Shown: positions 22,174-33,490 of the stretch, piece by piece
Position numbering within the stretch: the first letter of the stretch is position 1
Layout of the letters: the number at the start of each line of letters is the position of its first letter
DNA from: Daphnia pulex
Taxonomy: Eukaryota; Arthropoda; Branchiopoda; Diplostraca; Daphniidae
DNA length: 64,000 nucleotides
Direction: 5' to 3'
Assembly: GCF_021134715.1 (NCBI RefSeq)
Contig: NC_060026.1
Span: forward strand, 16,276,442-16,340,441
The notes under the pieces: model-generated
Told to the model about the DNA's origin: nothing
The model's database searches: none
Seen by the model: the letters and a program-made list of their open reading frames with translations, nothing else
Program-made: the position numbers and the translations under genes

Positions 22174-23430
22174 TTAAAAGTCATTTGATCCACAAATTCT
22201 TATCATACATGGCGTGGGTGTCGTCTCTCCTGCAGTCGTAGTCGTCTCGGAGGATTCTGTGGTTATTTCTTCAGGCCTTGCCGTCGCTTCTAAACTTTCT
22301 TCGGTGGTAGTCGACACTGTTTTGGTAATATCAATTTGGTGTTATATAAATTTGATTTAATCGAAAAGTTTTATTTTCTTGTCGTACCAGGCTCTATTGT
22401 TGTAGCTTTCGTCGTTGTGAGCTCGACGGCTTCTGTTGTTGGCTCAGTTGGAACATCTTTTTCTGTTGTTGGATTAGTGGGAACTTCTTTTTCTGTTGTT
22501 GGATTAGTGGGAACATCTTTTTCTGTTGTTGGCTCAGTGGGAACATCTTTTTCTGTTGTTGGATTAGTGGGAACATCTTTTTCTGTCGTTGAATCAGTTG
22601 GGACGTCTTTTTCTGTTGTATGGGTATCGACTGTTGTTGTTTCATCGTCAATTGACTCGCAAATGAAGAGAATGTAGGCCGACCCAAATTCATCGAACCA
22701 AATTCCGTTGGGAAACAAATAGTTGATGTAAACGAAACTTATTCCAGCTTGATTGTAGGACGGTTCTCCTGTGTACCAGTGTGTGTAAGTCAGGGGTTCA
22801 TTGTTCGCCCATTCCCACCGATTGTTTGAGAATTTGCCCGAAATCCAGTAGTAGTCGTCACTCAATTCTGTGAAATGATATCGTGTACGTCGAGATTAAT
22901 TTTCGTTTTGAAATTTGTTCAATGAAATGTGAGATGTGATTTGAAAACCTTAAAAGTGGATAACTTTTTTTAATTTTTAGATTATTTCTGACCTGATGTG
23001 GATTTGATGTGGTTGTTAATCATTTGATCCTCTTCTTTACTTTCTAGGCTCAACAGAGTCATCCCGCCTACCCTACAGAATTTATCGGCATCCAACCAGT
23101 TGACGCGCTAATGGTGAAATTAATTGATATAATTTTAGGTGCAACTAATGAATTGACTATAGAAATACCGACCTTTGTTTTTGAAAAGCAGTAGCACTTT
23201 CCGTTCAAGGTCCAGCAAGGTACTGCAGTATTGCCTTGTAGAAATCCTGGACAAGCAGCTGCTACGTTTGCTCAAATAAGTTTTGACTGTTTGAATTTGA
23301 TTCTTTTAATTTTTTTACCTTTTGTTTCGACTTTTCCCAGAGAGTTTGCTGATACGATTCCGGCCTGGCAAACGGCGACCGCAGTGGCAAGTAGAAAGAC
23401 TTTGAAAAAGTAACTGCTACTCATTTTCAT
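22174..23430 (-). CDS. Secreted C-type lectin with Thr-rich repeat tail
   Basis: Exons on the minus strand: 23430-23319, 23270-23173, 23107-22993, 22867-22388, 22316-22174; 315 residues. A signal peptide (YFFKVFLLATAVAVCQA) is followed by one C-type lectin-like domain: CWTLNGKCYCFSK, DADKFCRVGGMTLLSLESKE, DYYWISGKFSNNRWEWANNE and a final FICESI. The usual Ca/sugar EPN/QPD plus WND motifs are not evident, so sugar binding is uncertain. The next part is built from repeats of PTTEKDVPTN type and other Thr/Glu-rich sequence, likely O-glycosylated. The last exon adds TTESSETTTTAGETT and ends in CMIRICGSNDF. The donor at 22388 could alternatively join the lectin exons at 22104. Confidence 0.82.
22430..22615 (-). 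repeat. 30-base coding minisatellite in the lectin tail
   Basis: About six copies of a 30-base unit encoding variants of TTEKDVPTNP. Units differ by a few substitutions, which suggests local expansion. Lies within exon 4 of the lectin gene. Confidence 0.85.
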
Positions 23431-24937
23431 GCGCCTTATTCGACCGTGAATGTGAACTATGCCCCAAATAGTCACCTAGGCCTAGAATTTATACTCGGCG
23501 ACCAGCGTCTATGCTATTAGAAATTAACTTTTTATCAGATTTTTATTTTATTTTTCACACTTTCCCAATAGGTGGTTAAGGCGGCAAGTGTGCCTATTCG
23601 AGCCGGAAATTGCTCTTGTGAAACATGACGGAGCGCAGTTGCCCTGGTTTGTACATAATAAAAGTTTTCCTTATTATTTTACAAGTACGAACTTGTGCAA
23701 AGTCAGTAATCTATGTTTTTTTTCTCTCACCTAGTTCAAGGTTTTTGTAGTGGGCCTTGACGTAAATTAGGCCATGGTCCGTATGTGATGTCTATTGTCA
23801 CGCAGTTTTAAATCTTAATTGCGGAGCTCACTTTGATGCAAGCTTTTTAATTCGAGTGAATTAAGCACGTCTCTCTTATTCTTTTTAAAAGTCTCAGATC
23901 AATTCTTAAATATAGGCAAGATTAAATGCAACACGAGTTAGATTTTTGGCGGAAGGCGAGTTACCTTCGGTAGGTATTTTCGTTATGATACCGGTCGAGT
24001 TTAGTTTTGATTACAAGTGACAGTTGAGCGGCGCAGTGTTAAATGGTATTTATTGTGTAATCGGAGCTTGAACCAACATTTTCCTAGGTCGGTGGATGCT
24101 GTTGTGTGAACTTAAGCTCCTCGTTTCGCATGCAAGGAACATTAGTTATATGGTGAAAAGCGGGATTTAGAATTTATTCTTTCTAGTCTGTAATTTACCG
24201 AGATATTTTACTCTAGCAGAATCCTGAATTTAATCCAGTAGGTTTTTATCGGATCCAAGTCATAACTTGCTTGTAGAGTTTAGTTGTCGAATTACATTTT
24301 TCTGCGCTTTTGATTGGCTTAAATTGCAAGGTGCTGTATAACTTATTTAGCCAGTCGACATGTTTCTTTCAGTGCTTAGATAAAGAAAGGAATGGATGTA
24401 GTGTTGCCGTTAAGTCTGATGTTGTTAGCGCTATATTAACTGTTGATTTGCTAGTTAATTTAGGTTCTGTTAATGTTGCATCATTTTTTGCGCATCTTGT
24501 CCCATCAGTCATGGGCATCGTGTTAAAGTAGTGAATCATTAACAGTCCCTCCTTTTTGGGAAGAACTTAGTATACACTTAATTACTATCATAGGTGCGGA
24601 ATTTTGCTAAATTATTTGCATTTCTTTGCTAGCAGACACAAAATTTTTAAATCTTTCAATCATTAAAAAAATTTTCGACTCACCTTAGTAAATTGACTAA
24701 ATTCATATTTTACTTCATGAAATTAGTTTTCGCAACAATTATTGAATTAACATTATAACGATAGCCTGATTAGCCTCACTAAAAAAATGTATTGACGCCA
24801 TAGATATATGTTTAAATTGCCACACATCCAAAAACCCAAATGCTTGATATTGTAGAATAATTTTTATATTTGAATAATATGTGATTATATAATATTTAGA
24901 TTAAATGCGGCCGGCTTGTCCATTTTTCGTAGGTTTT
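23431..24937. other. Gene-free stretch
   Basis: AT-rich, with no coding pattern, RNA gene or clear repeat recognised. It holds the promoter of the minus-strand lectin at its left end. Confidence 0.5.
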
Positions 24938-27900
24938 TTACTTGCCTGATGCTGGAGGTGGGTTGCTGGCCATCGTGGCGGATATCCAGCCAAGGTAAGC
25001 GGACACGCGAGTAAACACGGGGACATGGGCAGGATCGGCACATCCGTTCGCGCTACCGAAGCTGACAACGCCGATTTGAACATTGCCGTTGACGAGAAGC
25101 GGTCCGCCACTGTCTCCCTGCAAGTAGAATCAATCGTTTGTTTATGTGAATAACGCGGTTGGTTGATGAAATGAATAGTTATAGGCAAAAGAGACTGACG
25201 AAACAAGTCGCTGTGTTCAATTGGGCAGCGCACAATTGTGTAGAACCGATGAATTGACGCCACTGTTGATTGCAAACGGTGTTGTCGTAGACGGTGACGT
25301 TAGCTTTCTGCAACGTCCACGAGTTACTTCCACCTTTAAATTGATTCATTGTTGTAAGGAAACTTATATAAATGGAAATTTAAAAAGTCAGAAAAAGAAA
25401 TGCATTTACTGGATGTTACTCCCCATCCTGTAATGACGGCCGACTGGTTCGAATAAGAACTGAAAGCTCTTAGATGAGCTGCAAGTTTTTTGGTGGTTGT
25501 TTTTATTGTTTTTAACGTTGACGGTTTAGGAGTTGTGATGGTAGACTTTATTGGTGTACTTTTAGTAGTGGGTTTTCCTGTCGTTTTTGTTGTCGTTGGT
25601 TTCAGTGTTGTAGTTGTCTTGGATGTGGGTTTTAATGTTGTGCTGGTTTTGGTCGTGGGTTTCAGTGTTGTAGTAGTTTTTGTTGTTGGTTTTAGAGTTG
25701 TAGTTGTCTTTGTTGTAGGTTTTAATGTTGTAGTTGTTTTGGTCGTGGGTTTTAATGTTGTGGTTGTTTTCGTTGTAGGTTTCAGTGTTGTAGTAGTTTT
25801 GGTTGTTGGTTTTAGAGTTGTAGTTGTCTTTGTTGTAGGTTTTAATGTTGTAGTTGTTTTGGTTGTGGGTTTCAATGTTGTGGTTGTTTTTGTTGTAGTA
25901 GTTTTTGTTGTAGGTTTCAGTGTTGTAGTTGTCTTTGTTGTAGGTTTTAATGTTGTAGTTGTTTTGGTCGTGGGTTTCAATGTTGTGGTTGTTTTTGTTG
26001 TAGTGGTTTTAGTCGTTGGTATTGGTGTTGTTGGTAGTGTGGTTTTTGGAGATATTGTGGTTGTTGTTGGTATTGTAGTTGTGGGCGATTGTGTTGTGGT
26101 CGATGTTGTTGATAGTGCGGTGGTTGTTCGCGATTGGGTCGTTGTCGTTGGTAATGTGGATGTAGTCGTTGTTGGCGATTGGGTTGTTGTTGTTGGTAGT
26201 GCGGATGTTGTTGTTTCTACATCTGTCGTTGGCGATCGAGTTGTTGTCGTTGGCGATTGGGTTGTTGTCGTCGGTAATGTGGTTGTAGTCGTTGGCGATT
26301 GAGTTGTTGTCGTCGATGGTGTGGTTGTACTCGTTGGTATTGTAGTTGTTTCTGCATCCGTCGTGGTTGGCGATTGGGTTGTTGTCGTTGGTAGTGTGGT
26401 TGTAGTTGTTTCTGCATCTATCGTAGTTGGCGATTCGGTCGTTGTCGTTGGTAGTGTGGTTGTAGTTGTTGGCGATTCGGTTGTTGTCGTTGGTAGTGTG
26501 GTTGTAGTTGTTTCTGCATCTGTCGTAGTTGGCGACTGAGTTGTTGTCGTTGGTAGTGTGGTTGTAGTCGTGGTTGGCGATTCGGTTGTTGTCGTTGGTA
26601 ATGTGGTTGTAGTTCTTGGCGATTCGGTTGTTGTCGTTGGTAGTGTGGTTGTAGTTGTTTCTGCATCTATAGTAATTGGCAATTGAGTTGTTGTTGTCGG
26701 TAGTGTGGTTGTAGTTGTTTCTGCATCTGTAGTAATTGGCAATTGAGTTGTTGTTGTCGGTAGTGTGGTTGTGGTTGTTTCTGCATCTGTAGTAATTGGC
26801 AATTGAGTTGTTGTTGTCGGTAGTGTGGTTGTAGTTGTTTCTGCATCTGTAGTAGTTGGCGATTCGGTTGTTGTCGTTGGTAGTGTGGTTGTAGTTGTTT
26901 CTGCATCTGTAATAATTGGCAATTGAGTTGTTGTTGTCGGTAGTGTGGTTGTAGTTGTTTCTGCATCTGTCGTAGTTGGCGATTCGGTCGTTGTCGTTGG
27001 TAGTGTGGTTGTAGTTGTTTCTGCATCTGTCGTAGTTGGCGATTCGGTTGTTGTCGTTGGTAGTGTGTTTGTAGTTGTTTCTGCATCTGTCGTAGTTGGC
27101 GATTGAGTTGTTGTTGTTGGTAGTGTGGTTGTGGTTGTTTCTGCATCTGTCGTAGTTGGCGATTCGGTTGTTGTCGTTGGTAGTGTGGTTGTGGTTGTTT
27201 CTGCATCTGTAGTAATTGGCAATTGAGTTGTTGTTGTCGGTAGTGTGGTTGTAGTTGTTTCTGCATCTGTAGTAGTTGGCGATTCGGTTGTTGTCGTTGG
27301 TAGTGTGGTTGTAGTTGTTTTTGCATCTGTAGTAGTTGGCGATTCGGTTGTTGTCGTTGGTAGTGTGGTTGTAGTTGTTTCTGCATCTGTAGTAGTTGGC
27401 GATTCGGTCGTTGTCGTTGGTAGTGTGGTTGTCGAAAATAGTATTGTTGTTGTTGATATTAAAGTTGTATCCGTTGTTACAGGGTCTGTCGTTGTTGGCA
27501 ATTGTGTTGTAGTTGTTGTCAAGTCGGGATCAATTGGAAGTTGAACAAAGGGAATGTTAGCAGTTGCGGGTACTGCTTGATTTAACACCAGTAAGGCGAT
27601 GTCGTTCAACTGTTAGCATAATATTTCATTAGATTCTCTTTGGAGACACAAAAGGCATATTGCTATTCTTACAATATGAGTCGTATTCATGAAAAATTGT
27701 TGATGTGCGACATATGATGAGACCCTTCTAACGAGGGATCCGGGTCCTCCGCCAGTTATGTTCAATGTATTGATGAACACGTAGCCATTCCCAGTATCAG
27801 TGGGCAGACTATAATAAATCAAATCAAATGATTTTCATTTCATTGTCAGACAAAACGTTTTCAATATGTGAAGTTGTCTGTAGCGTTCGTGATGCCTTAC

Positions 27901-28398
27901 CCGTCGACGCAATGGGCTGCTGTAAGAATATAAGACGATGCGATCAAGGTTCCACCACATAGGCGATATAAGCCGGCTGTTGTATTAATTGGAAATAATA
28001 GGCTAGCCTGAAAAAGGGAAATATTTTCTGAATTTGTAATTTTTGTCATAAAATTGAAAATGTCGCCGCTGTTTTACGCGCGTGACGTTACTTGTTATAA
28101 ATTAAATACCATAAAAGGAAAATCGCCGGCTTGAGCTGGGATTCCATTGATGATTGAAATCTGGGGTGGTTTTTTCAGCCTCACTTTAATCGCAAATTGA
28201 ATTAAAAGTTAGGCTATTGGAAAGAGTTATTTTATAAGCCGTTTTGTATTACCTAGTACATGTCTGTCGATTGATTTCGGACAGACGAATACGACGAAGC
28301 CAACCAAACTAGCGGCCTAATGTCGTTTTATGAAAATGAGAAATTTCGAAAATATTTTGTTGCGAAATGCTTGATATTACCAATAAAGTAAGACGCAT
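24938..28398 (-). CDS. S1 serine protease with a 676-residue Thr-rich insert inside the catalytic domain
   Basis: Exons on the minus strand: 28398-28381, 28316-28253, 28183-28110, 28007-27901, 27808-27673, 27609-25410, 25333-25200, 25117-24938; 970 residues. The signal peptide is split over two exons ([19 protein letters not shown]). The mature end starts [15 protein letters not shown] (from residue 38). The catalytic triad is complete: TAAHC His84, LNDIALL Asp136, GDSGGP Ser914. Between [10 protein letters not shown] (to 163) and the VITGWG strand lies a Thr/Pro-rich insert (about 164-839), encoded by the same 2.2 kb exon. The S1 position equivalent to 189 reads Ala, so trypsin-like Lys/Arg cleavage is not expected. 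The residue before the mature N-terminus is Ser, so activation is also not by a trypsin-type cut. Likely secreted and heavily O-glycosylated, for instance in gut or mucus; this is inferred. Confidence 0.88.
25590..26020 (-). repeat. 30-base coding minisatellite ([10 protein letters not shown] type)
   Basis: Tandem 30-base units encode [10 protein letters not shown]-like decapeptides, with a few units shortened or fused. They form the C-terminal part of the protease insert, just before the second half of the catalytic domain. Confidence 0.9.
26300..27430 (-). repeat. 60-base coding minisatellite (20-residue Thr-rich units)
   Basis: A regular 60-base period is visible from about 26640 to 27430 and is more degenerate below that. 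Each unit encodes [20 protein letters not shown] or a variant such as TTQLPITTD. Some units are shorter. Near-identity between neighbours points to recent array turnover, and the count probably varies between individuals. Confidence 0.92.
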
Positions 28399-30094
28399 GG
28401 TATAACCTGGCGTAGTGTATATATAAAACAAGAAGCAGACGGAACTCGACCGGTATACGACCACGATGAGAGAGTCCTGATGAGAGAATACCCTTCTTAC
28501 TTGCATTGGGGCAGAATTATACCTGGCAAAAAGGTGTCGATGGGATTTCGATAGACGCACTGGTCTACGTGACTATTCGTTTTCGTCGACGTGTCAGCAT
28601 CCAACTTGTGGTAAACGAAATCCAAAGCGGCGAGTGTATCTGGCATTCGAACAATTTCTTGTCGCACATGTTTTCCACGAAACTGCATGGCAGACAGACA
28701 TGTCATGAAATTCATTCCGATCAACAGCATCGGTTGCTTCGCGTCTATGCATGCATTTACCAAGGCATTTACGGAGCAGCAAACCGGATGTGTATAAGCT
28801 AGAACTGGTTTTATAAACATTAGCCTCGGAGTGTATTAGACCGTATTAGCCAGAAGGCATGCAGATGTGAGCGCTTCGTGTTTCTACTTTATTCGAGTTG
28901 CATGTATAGCGACAGTGTAGCGCCGACACACAATTTATCAGGGACGTCGGAGAAGTGGCGCACATATGTTCAATCCAATGCAGCTGCGACTGTGTTGAAA
29001 TGAATCCCCGACTGAAATATAAGTGGTTGTATCGTTTTGTGAAACTAGGCCAACAATTTTCATTACATTTAGAATTTGGTTATTATAAAATATTTCGGCG
29101 CTCGTCGTATCGTTAATTGACTTAGTTCGTTGAATCGTTGGTAAACAGGTAATCGATATGTTAGCAGTTAGCAGACGACTAAAATAAAAAAAACGATGGC
29201 ACGTCGTTTGGCGTGTGACATAAATTAGTTTTCAATTTTCATTTATTGTTTTAGTTACCCAGTCCGTGACTTGTGTAATTTTTCAACCTTTTCGTTCGTA
29301 GTATTAAAATTACGAGTCAAATGAAACCATAAAAAGCAAGAAATTTTTTGTTTAATCAGAGAAGAAGGCGTAGCTAAACGTGACGTGAGAAGCTTGCCTT
29401 TTGCCGGCCACTTTTAAGGTATCCCTTTGTTGTTAACAAAACTGGCTTGAAAAGCGTCCCTTATAAATGCACGTTTGAATTGTTTCATGGCTGAATTCAA
29501 GTTTGATGGACTAATCATGTTATACTCATAGAATTCGGCAGCACCAGGATCCAAGAAAGAAAAGGTTCAAGACTTTTGTGTATTGTTAAGGCAGAACAAT
29601 TTAAAATAGGGGCAATTTGTTGATTCAAGGTAATCAAAGTAATTTGTTCAAGGTTTTTCTATTGCAGTTGATTATATCAAGAGATTTAAAAATTAAAATT
29701 TGCCGTTTATTTACTTTCAGTTGGAAAACAAAACGCAAACTGTGTCAGGAAAACCGGACAATGAAGATGATTTCTTTCTCTACTTTGAAAACTGTTTCAA
29801 ACTGAAGGTTCTGCAGGAAAATGCCCAATCAAGTAAGCCTATACAATTTTCAAGTAATCGATGAGAATGCATCCAGAAAGTGCTGGTCTGCTATAAAATG
29901 GTTACTACCATCTTTTGAAACTGCTGACCTCTCAAGTCTCAACCTTCTTCTTTTGATATTTTCTTTCATTAAGCTTGCTTTATTATATAACTATTCCCAG
30001 AAGTTATTCTTGCTAAAAAATAGTCTAGCCAATCTTTGAAGAAGCAGCAGGTTAACTGCCAGTATGCAAGTCGTTTAATGTTTTGTTTTAACAA
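28399..30094. other. Gene-free stretch
   Basis: Short overlapping open frames occur at 28.5-28.8 kb on both strands without splice logic or family resemblance. Nothing else was recognised. The 5' flank of the protease gene lies at the left end; a TATATATA run at 28418-28425 is too close to the ATG to be its TATA box. Confidence 0.45.
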
Positions 30095-30320
30095 TCCAAA
30101 ATCAACAGCATCAAACCAACAGAGAGACGAGCTATGACAGACCTTGGTTTCTGAATGAGCGATAAACTACTTTAATTATCAACAAACATGGTATGAAATC
30201 CCCATTCAATGTTTAGCTTTTGATTTTTGAATTTTATGGTCTGTTGATGGGCATATTTCATTGCCTGGGAAAACAGTTAGGCTTTGGTTTCTGGCTTGAA
30301 TTGAATCTTACAAAAAAATA
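30095..30320 (-). pseudogene. Dead copy of the C1q gene 5' end
   Basis: The minus strand from about 30135 down resembles the signal-peptide start of the C1q gene at 19693 (GCTCGTCTCTCTGT is shared), but its ATG is ATA. The flank at 30140-30320 resembles 19710-19760 plus 20650-20780, including CAACAAACATGGTATG and TTCTGGCTTGAATTGAATCT. No C1q head follows. This is a broken duplicate. Confidence 0.6.
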
Positions 30321-30698
30321 ACATTTTTCCTCCTCGAAGAAAAAAAAAGCCTACAGCAAATAATTTTGGTCAAGAATTGGTTAGGCTAGTAGCTGATGAT
30401 GAATTCTGAAAATCAGAACTATGTCTCTGTCTGTACCATTCTGCACAAATTAATTTGCACCTAATTCCTAAATGAGAAAATTTCAAAAAGAAATGTCCAA
30501 GGTTTATTTTGAATTTTGAGCAGTTTGGATTACGGGTGAAATCGATTTTTAACTATCAATCTCTAAATTTTTAACTATCGATCGATGAATTCACATGGAT
30601 ATTCTTAAAAGAACTAATGTCGTCTGCTTTTTAATGGCAGTAGGCTTAGTAGCTACTTCCGAAACTACAGTCAAGTAAATACGCTAGAACGCTAAACA

Positions 30699-32191
30699 AT
30701 GGACATCCATAGTCTGAGAGATAGTTATCGTATGGCTGCAACCAACATGAGAATCGAGGACATAGTTAATGGTATGTGCGGGTATTTTTGTTTTCTATGT
30801 AGCTTGTATTCTCATATGAATCTTTATCATGTAGGTATCAACAGTGGTGATGAAAACATGGAAATGACTGCAACCTACGCTGTTCGTCAATTCCTCAGCA
30901 GGTATCCCAGCTCGGATACCATGGGTTATTCACACATTGACATCTTCATCAATGCCAATGTTGTTCCCAAGCTGGTAGAATTCCTCAGCCGTGTCAAGAA
31001 GTATTTCGTGTCTTTATAACTTGGTTTTCAAACCTTTCATTACATGATGCTTTTCTGTTTTAGTCCTGATCTTCAGTTTGAGTCAGTCAGGGCCCTCGGC
31101 AACATTGCATCAGGCACATCTGATCATACCAAAGCTGTCGTCAGTGCTGGGGCTGTTGGTGGTTTAATATCTTTCTTGGATTCACCTGATTCAGTTGTGG
31201 CCAACCAAGCTGTCTGGGCTCTCGGTAACATCGCCGTAGACGGACCAGAGCTTCGAGATTACGTCATCGAGCAAGGCATAATTAATCCTCTGATCGCCTT
31301 GATTAAACCCTACACCTTAGTAAGTTTAGTTTTGAATTTAATTTATACATTTCAACATTTAATAAGTGATTTTATTATTAGGATACATTATTATTGCGTA
31401 ACGTCGCTTGGACTTTGTCCTACTTGTGTCTCAACAAGATTCCTCCGCCCAGTGTCCCACTGCTTCTTCCCGCCCTGGCCCAGCTTATTCACAACGACGA
31501 CGAGGAGATTCTCGTCGACGCTTGCTCGGCTCTATCTTACCTCACTGATAGCCCCAACGAACTTATTCAAGAAGTTGTTGACGCCGGAATCGTCCCTCAG
31601 CTCATCACTTTGCTGGACAACACTAAAGTGGCCGTCATTACCGCCACTCTAAGGACCGTGTCTAAAATTGCTGCTGGCAATGCCATCCAGATCCAAGCTC
31701 TCATCACCAACAACGTTGTTCGTCCGTTGATGGACGTGCTGGGCAAAGGCGATTTCGAATGCCAAAAGGAAGCAGCTTGGGTCATCACGAACATCACCTC
31801 GGGTAATACATTTCAGTTTTGCTGGTGCTGATTGATATTTCTAAACTTTGTCTTCTCAATTTCAGGTGGCACTTTCGAGCAGATCGCTTTGTTGCAACAT
31901 TTGTTTGTTGGTGTCATGGCTCCGCTGTACACTTTGTTTGAGGACAAAGAAGACAGCAAGACTATCTCGGTCCTGTTGGATGGCTTGGCTAATATTTTGG
32001 CCGCAGCCGAAACAATGGGCGATCTGGAGAATGTTTCCCTTCACGTCGAAGAGTGTTATGTCCTGGATCGCATCGAACTTTTGCATAATCTCCACGACGA
32101 TGATGAGATTTCTGACAAGGCCCTGGCCATTCTGGAGCAGTACTTTCCATTTGACGTGGAGATGAGAAGACGTACGGGGAGAAGAGACTGA
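30699..32191 (+). CDS. Importin-alpha-like Arm-repeat protein lacking the IBB domain
   Basis: Exons: 30699-30771, 30835-31000, 31064-31319, 31382-31802, 31866-32191; 413 residues against about 520-540 for importin alpha. Arm repeats are clear: [54 protein letters not shown]. The N-terminus ([20 protein letters not shown]) goes straight into the first Arm repeat; no basic importin-beta-binding segment is seen here or in the 200 bases upstream. The C-terminus stops soon after EQYFPF, without the usual tail. Several NLS-contact Trp/Asn positions differ: [13 protein letters not shown] has Arg for Trp, ACSALSYL has Ser for Trp, and WTLSYLC has Tyr for Asn. It may be a specialised paralog; transport of classical NLS cargo is doubtful. 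Confidence 0.85.
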
Positions 32192-33490
32192 CGTAAAAGA
32201 TTCTTTTTTAATCATTTCTTTTCGGTTTTATTTCGATGATTATCACAGCAACTGTTCACATTCAGAGTGTTTGTGATGACAGCTACACCATATTACTGAG
32301 ATATTCAAACATTATTTTTATTTTGAAATCCCTTTCTTTTTTTCGATTCATGGTTTTTTGTTTTTATTTTCGGCAGTGAGGGATGCAGATTCCAAGTTGG
32401 CTTAATCTACATCGCAGAGTGGCCATTGCGAATTAAACAACCAGCCATCTCAAAAAGCCCCCGGAAGGAGGTTTCTCATTGTAAATTGTCATTTAAAATT
32501 CTTTTTTTTTCTGCCTTTACAAACGGTAAATATGTTTTTCACTTCTTTCCACGCTATCCTCACTCCATTGTGCGTTTTTTTTAAGATTTTTCAAAAAAAA
32601 TTTAAACTGAAAGTCGCCATTTGCTTTCATTTCTGTCCCTGCACACGCCGTCCTCTTTCTGAATGCGCGATGAAAAATACAAAAAAACTCGGATCAACTT
32701 TGCATTGGGTCAGTAGATGTAATTATTAACAACTTACAACACTTGTACGACTTATTATTAAAGAACAAGAAGTAATTTTTAATAGCTAGAAGTAAACTAT
32801 TTTAAATATTTGCATTCCCCTATAAATTGTGGTTTGTTTTCGGTATTTCCCAGCATAACTTCTTTGCAGTTCATCAACATCAGGTATGACGTCTTGGAAT
32901 TTCCCCCTCGAAATTTTCGAGCCGATGAACTAATGAAACTCTTGTCCTAGAAAAAGTATAGTAGCAGTCTGTCAGCCACTTTATGTCAGTCATTCAGAAT
33001 AATACTTCCGGCCGGAATAGTCTCTAAATTAGTACGTGTGTAAACTATACTCATTCACCGACGCGGATGGCTGTCTACATAGCGGACAGATGGCTGTCTA
33101 CACAGCGTTTAACTTACGAAGAACAGGTATAGTATGCTAAACAGATTGCTAATAGTCTTGCACAGCTGTTGCCTGCAAATGTCCAACAAGTTTAATATTG
33201 TCTAACGTTTGATAGATGAATGACCGAACAGTAGTAGCCAACTTCGGAAGAAAACATTCACAGTTAGACATTCGAACTACTCCGTTTATTTAGCAGAAGA
33301 AGACGTTCATTGCACATTGAATAAACAGTTTAAAAACTGCACAACGGTGGACGACCTAAAAAAATTCTACCGACAGCTGTATTACTGAAAAAATGTTTAC
33401 TCAACAGAGACGGTACAAATAGCGGCTGGAAGACTAGTGCAAGTCACAGAAGAAGCAAAGTCTCCGAACTGTGCAGACAAGTTAGTCGCC
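32192..33490. other. 3' UTR and gene-free stretch
   Basis: The first few hundred bases are probably 3' UTR of the Arm-repeat gene. A short direct duplication around GATGGCTGTCTACA occurs near 33066-33105. Nothing else recognised. Confidence 0.4.

Noticed and set aside
26217-27386. Minus-strand Gln/Arg-rich repeat frames
   Set aside because: These are a shifted reading of the same 60-base repeats; the Thr-rich frame joins protease sequence on both sides.
25490-27544. Long plus-strand open frames of Val/Gly-rich repeats
   Set aside because: They are the antisense of the Thr-rich protease insert. Thr codons read backwards rarely give stops, and there is no start, signal or splice logic.
28418-28425. 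TATATATA as the protease TATA box
   Set aside because: It is only 20-27 bases before the ATG, so transcription would start inside the coding sequence.
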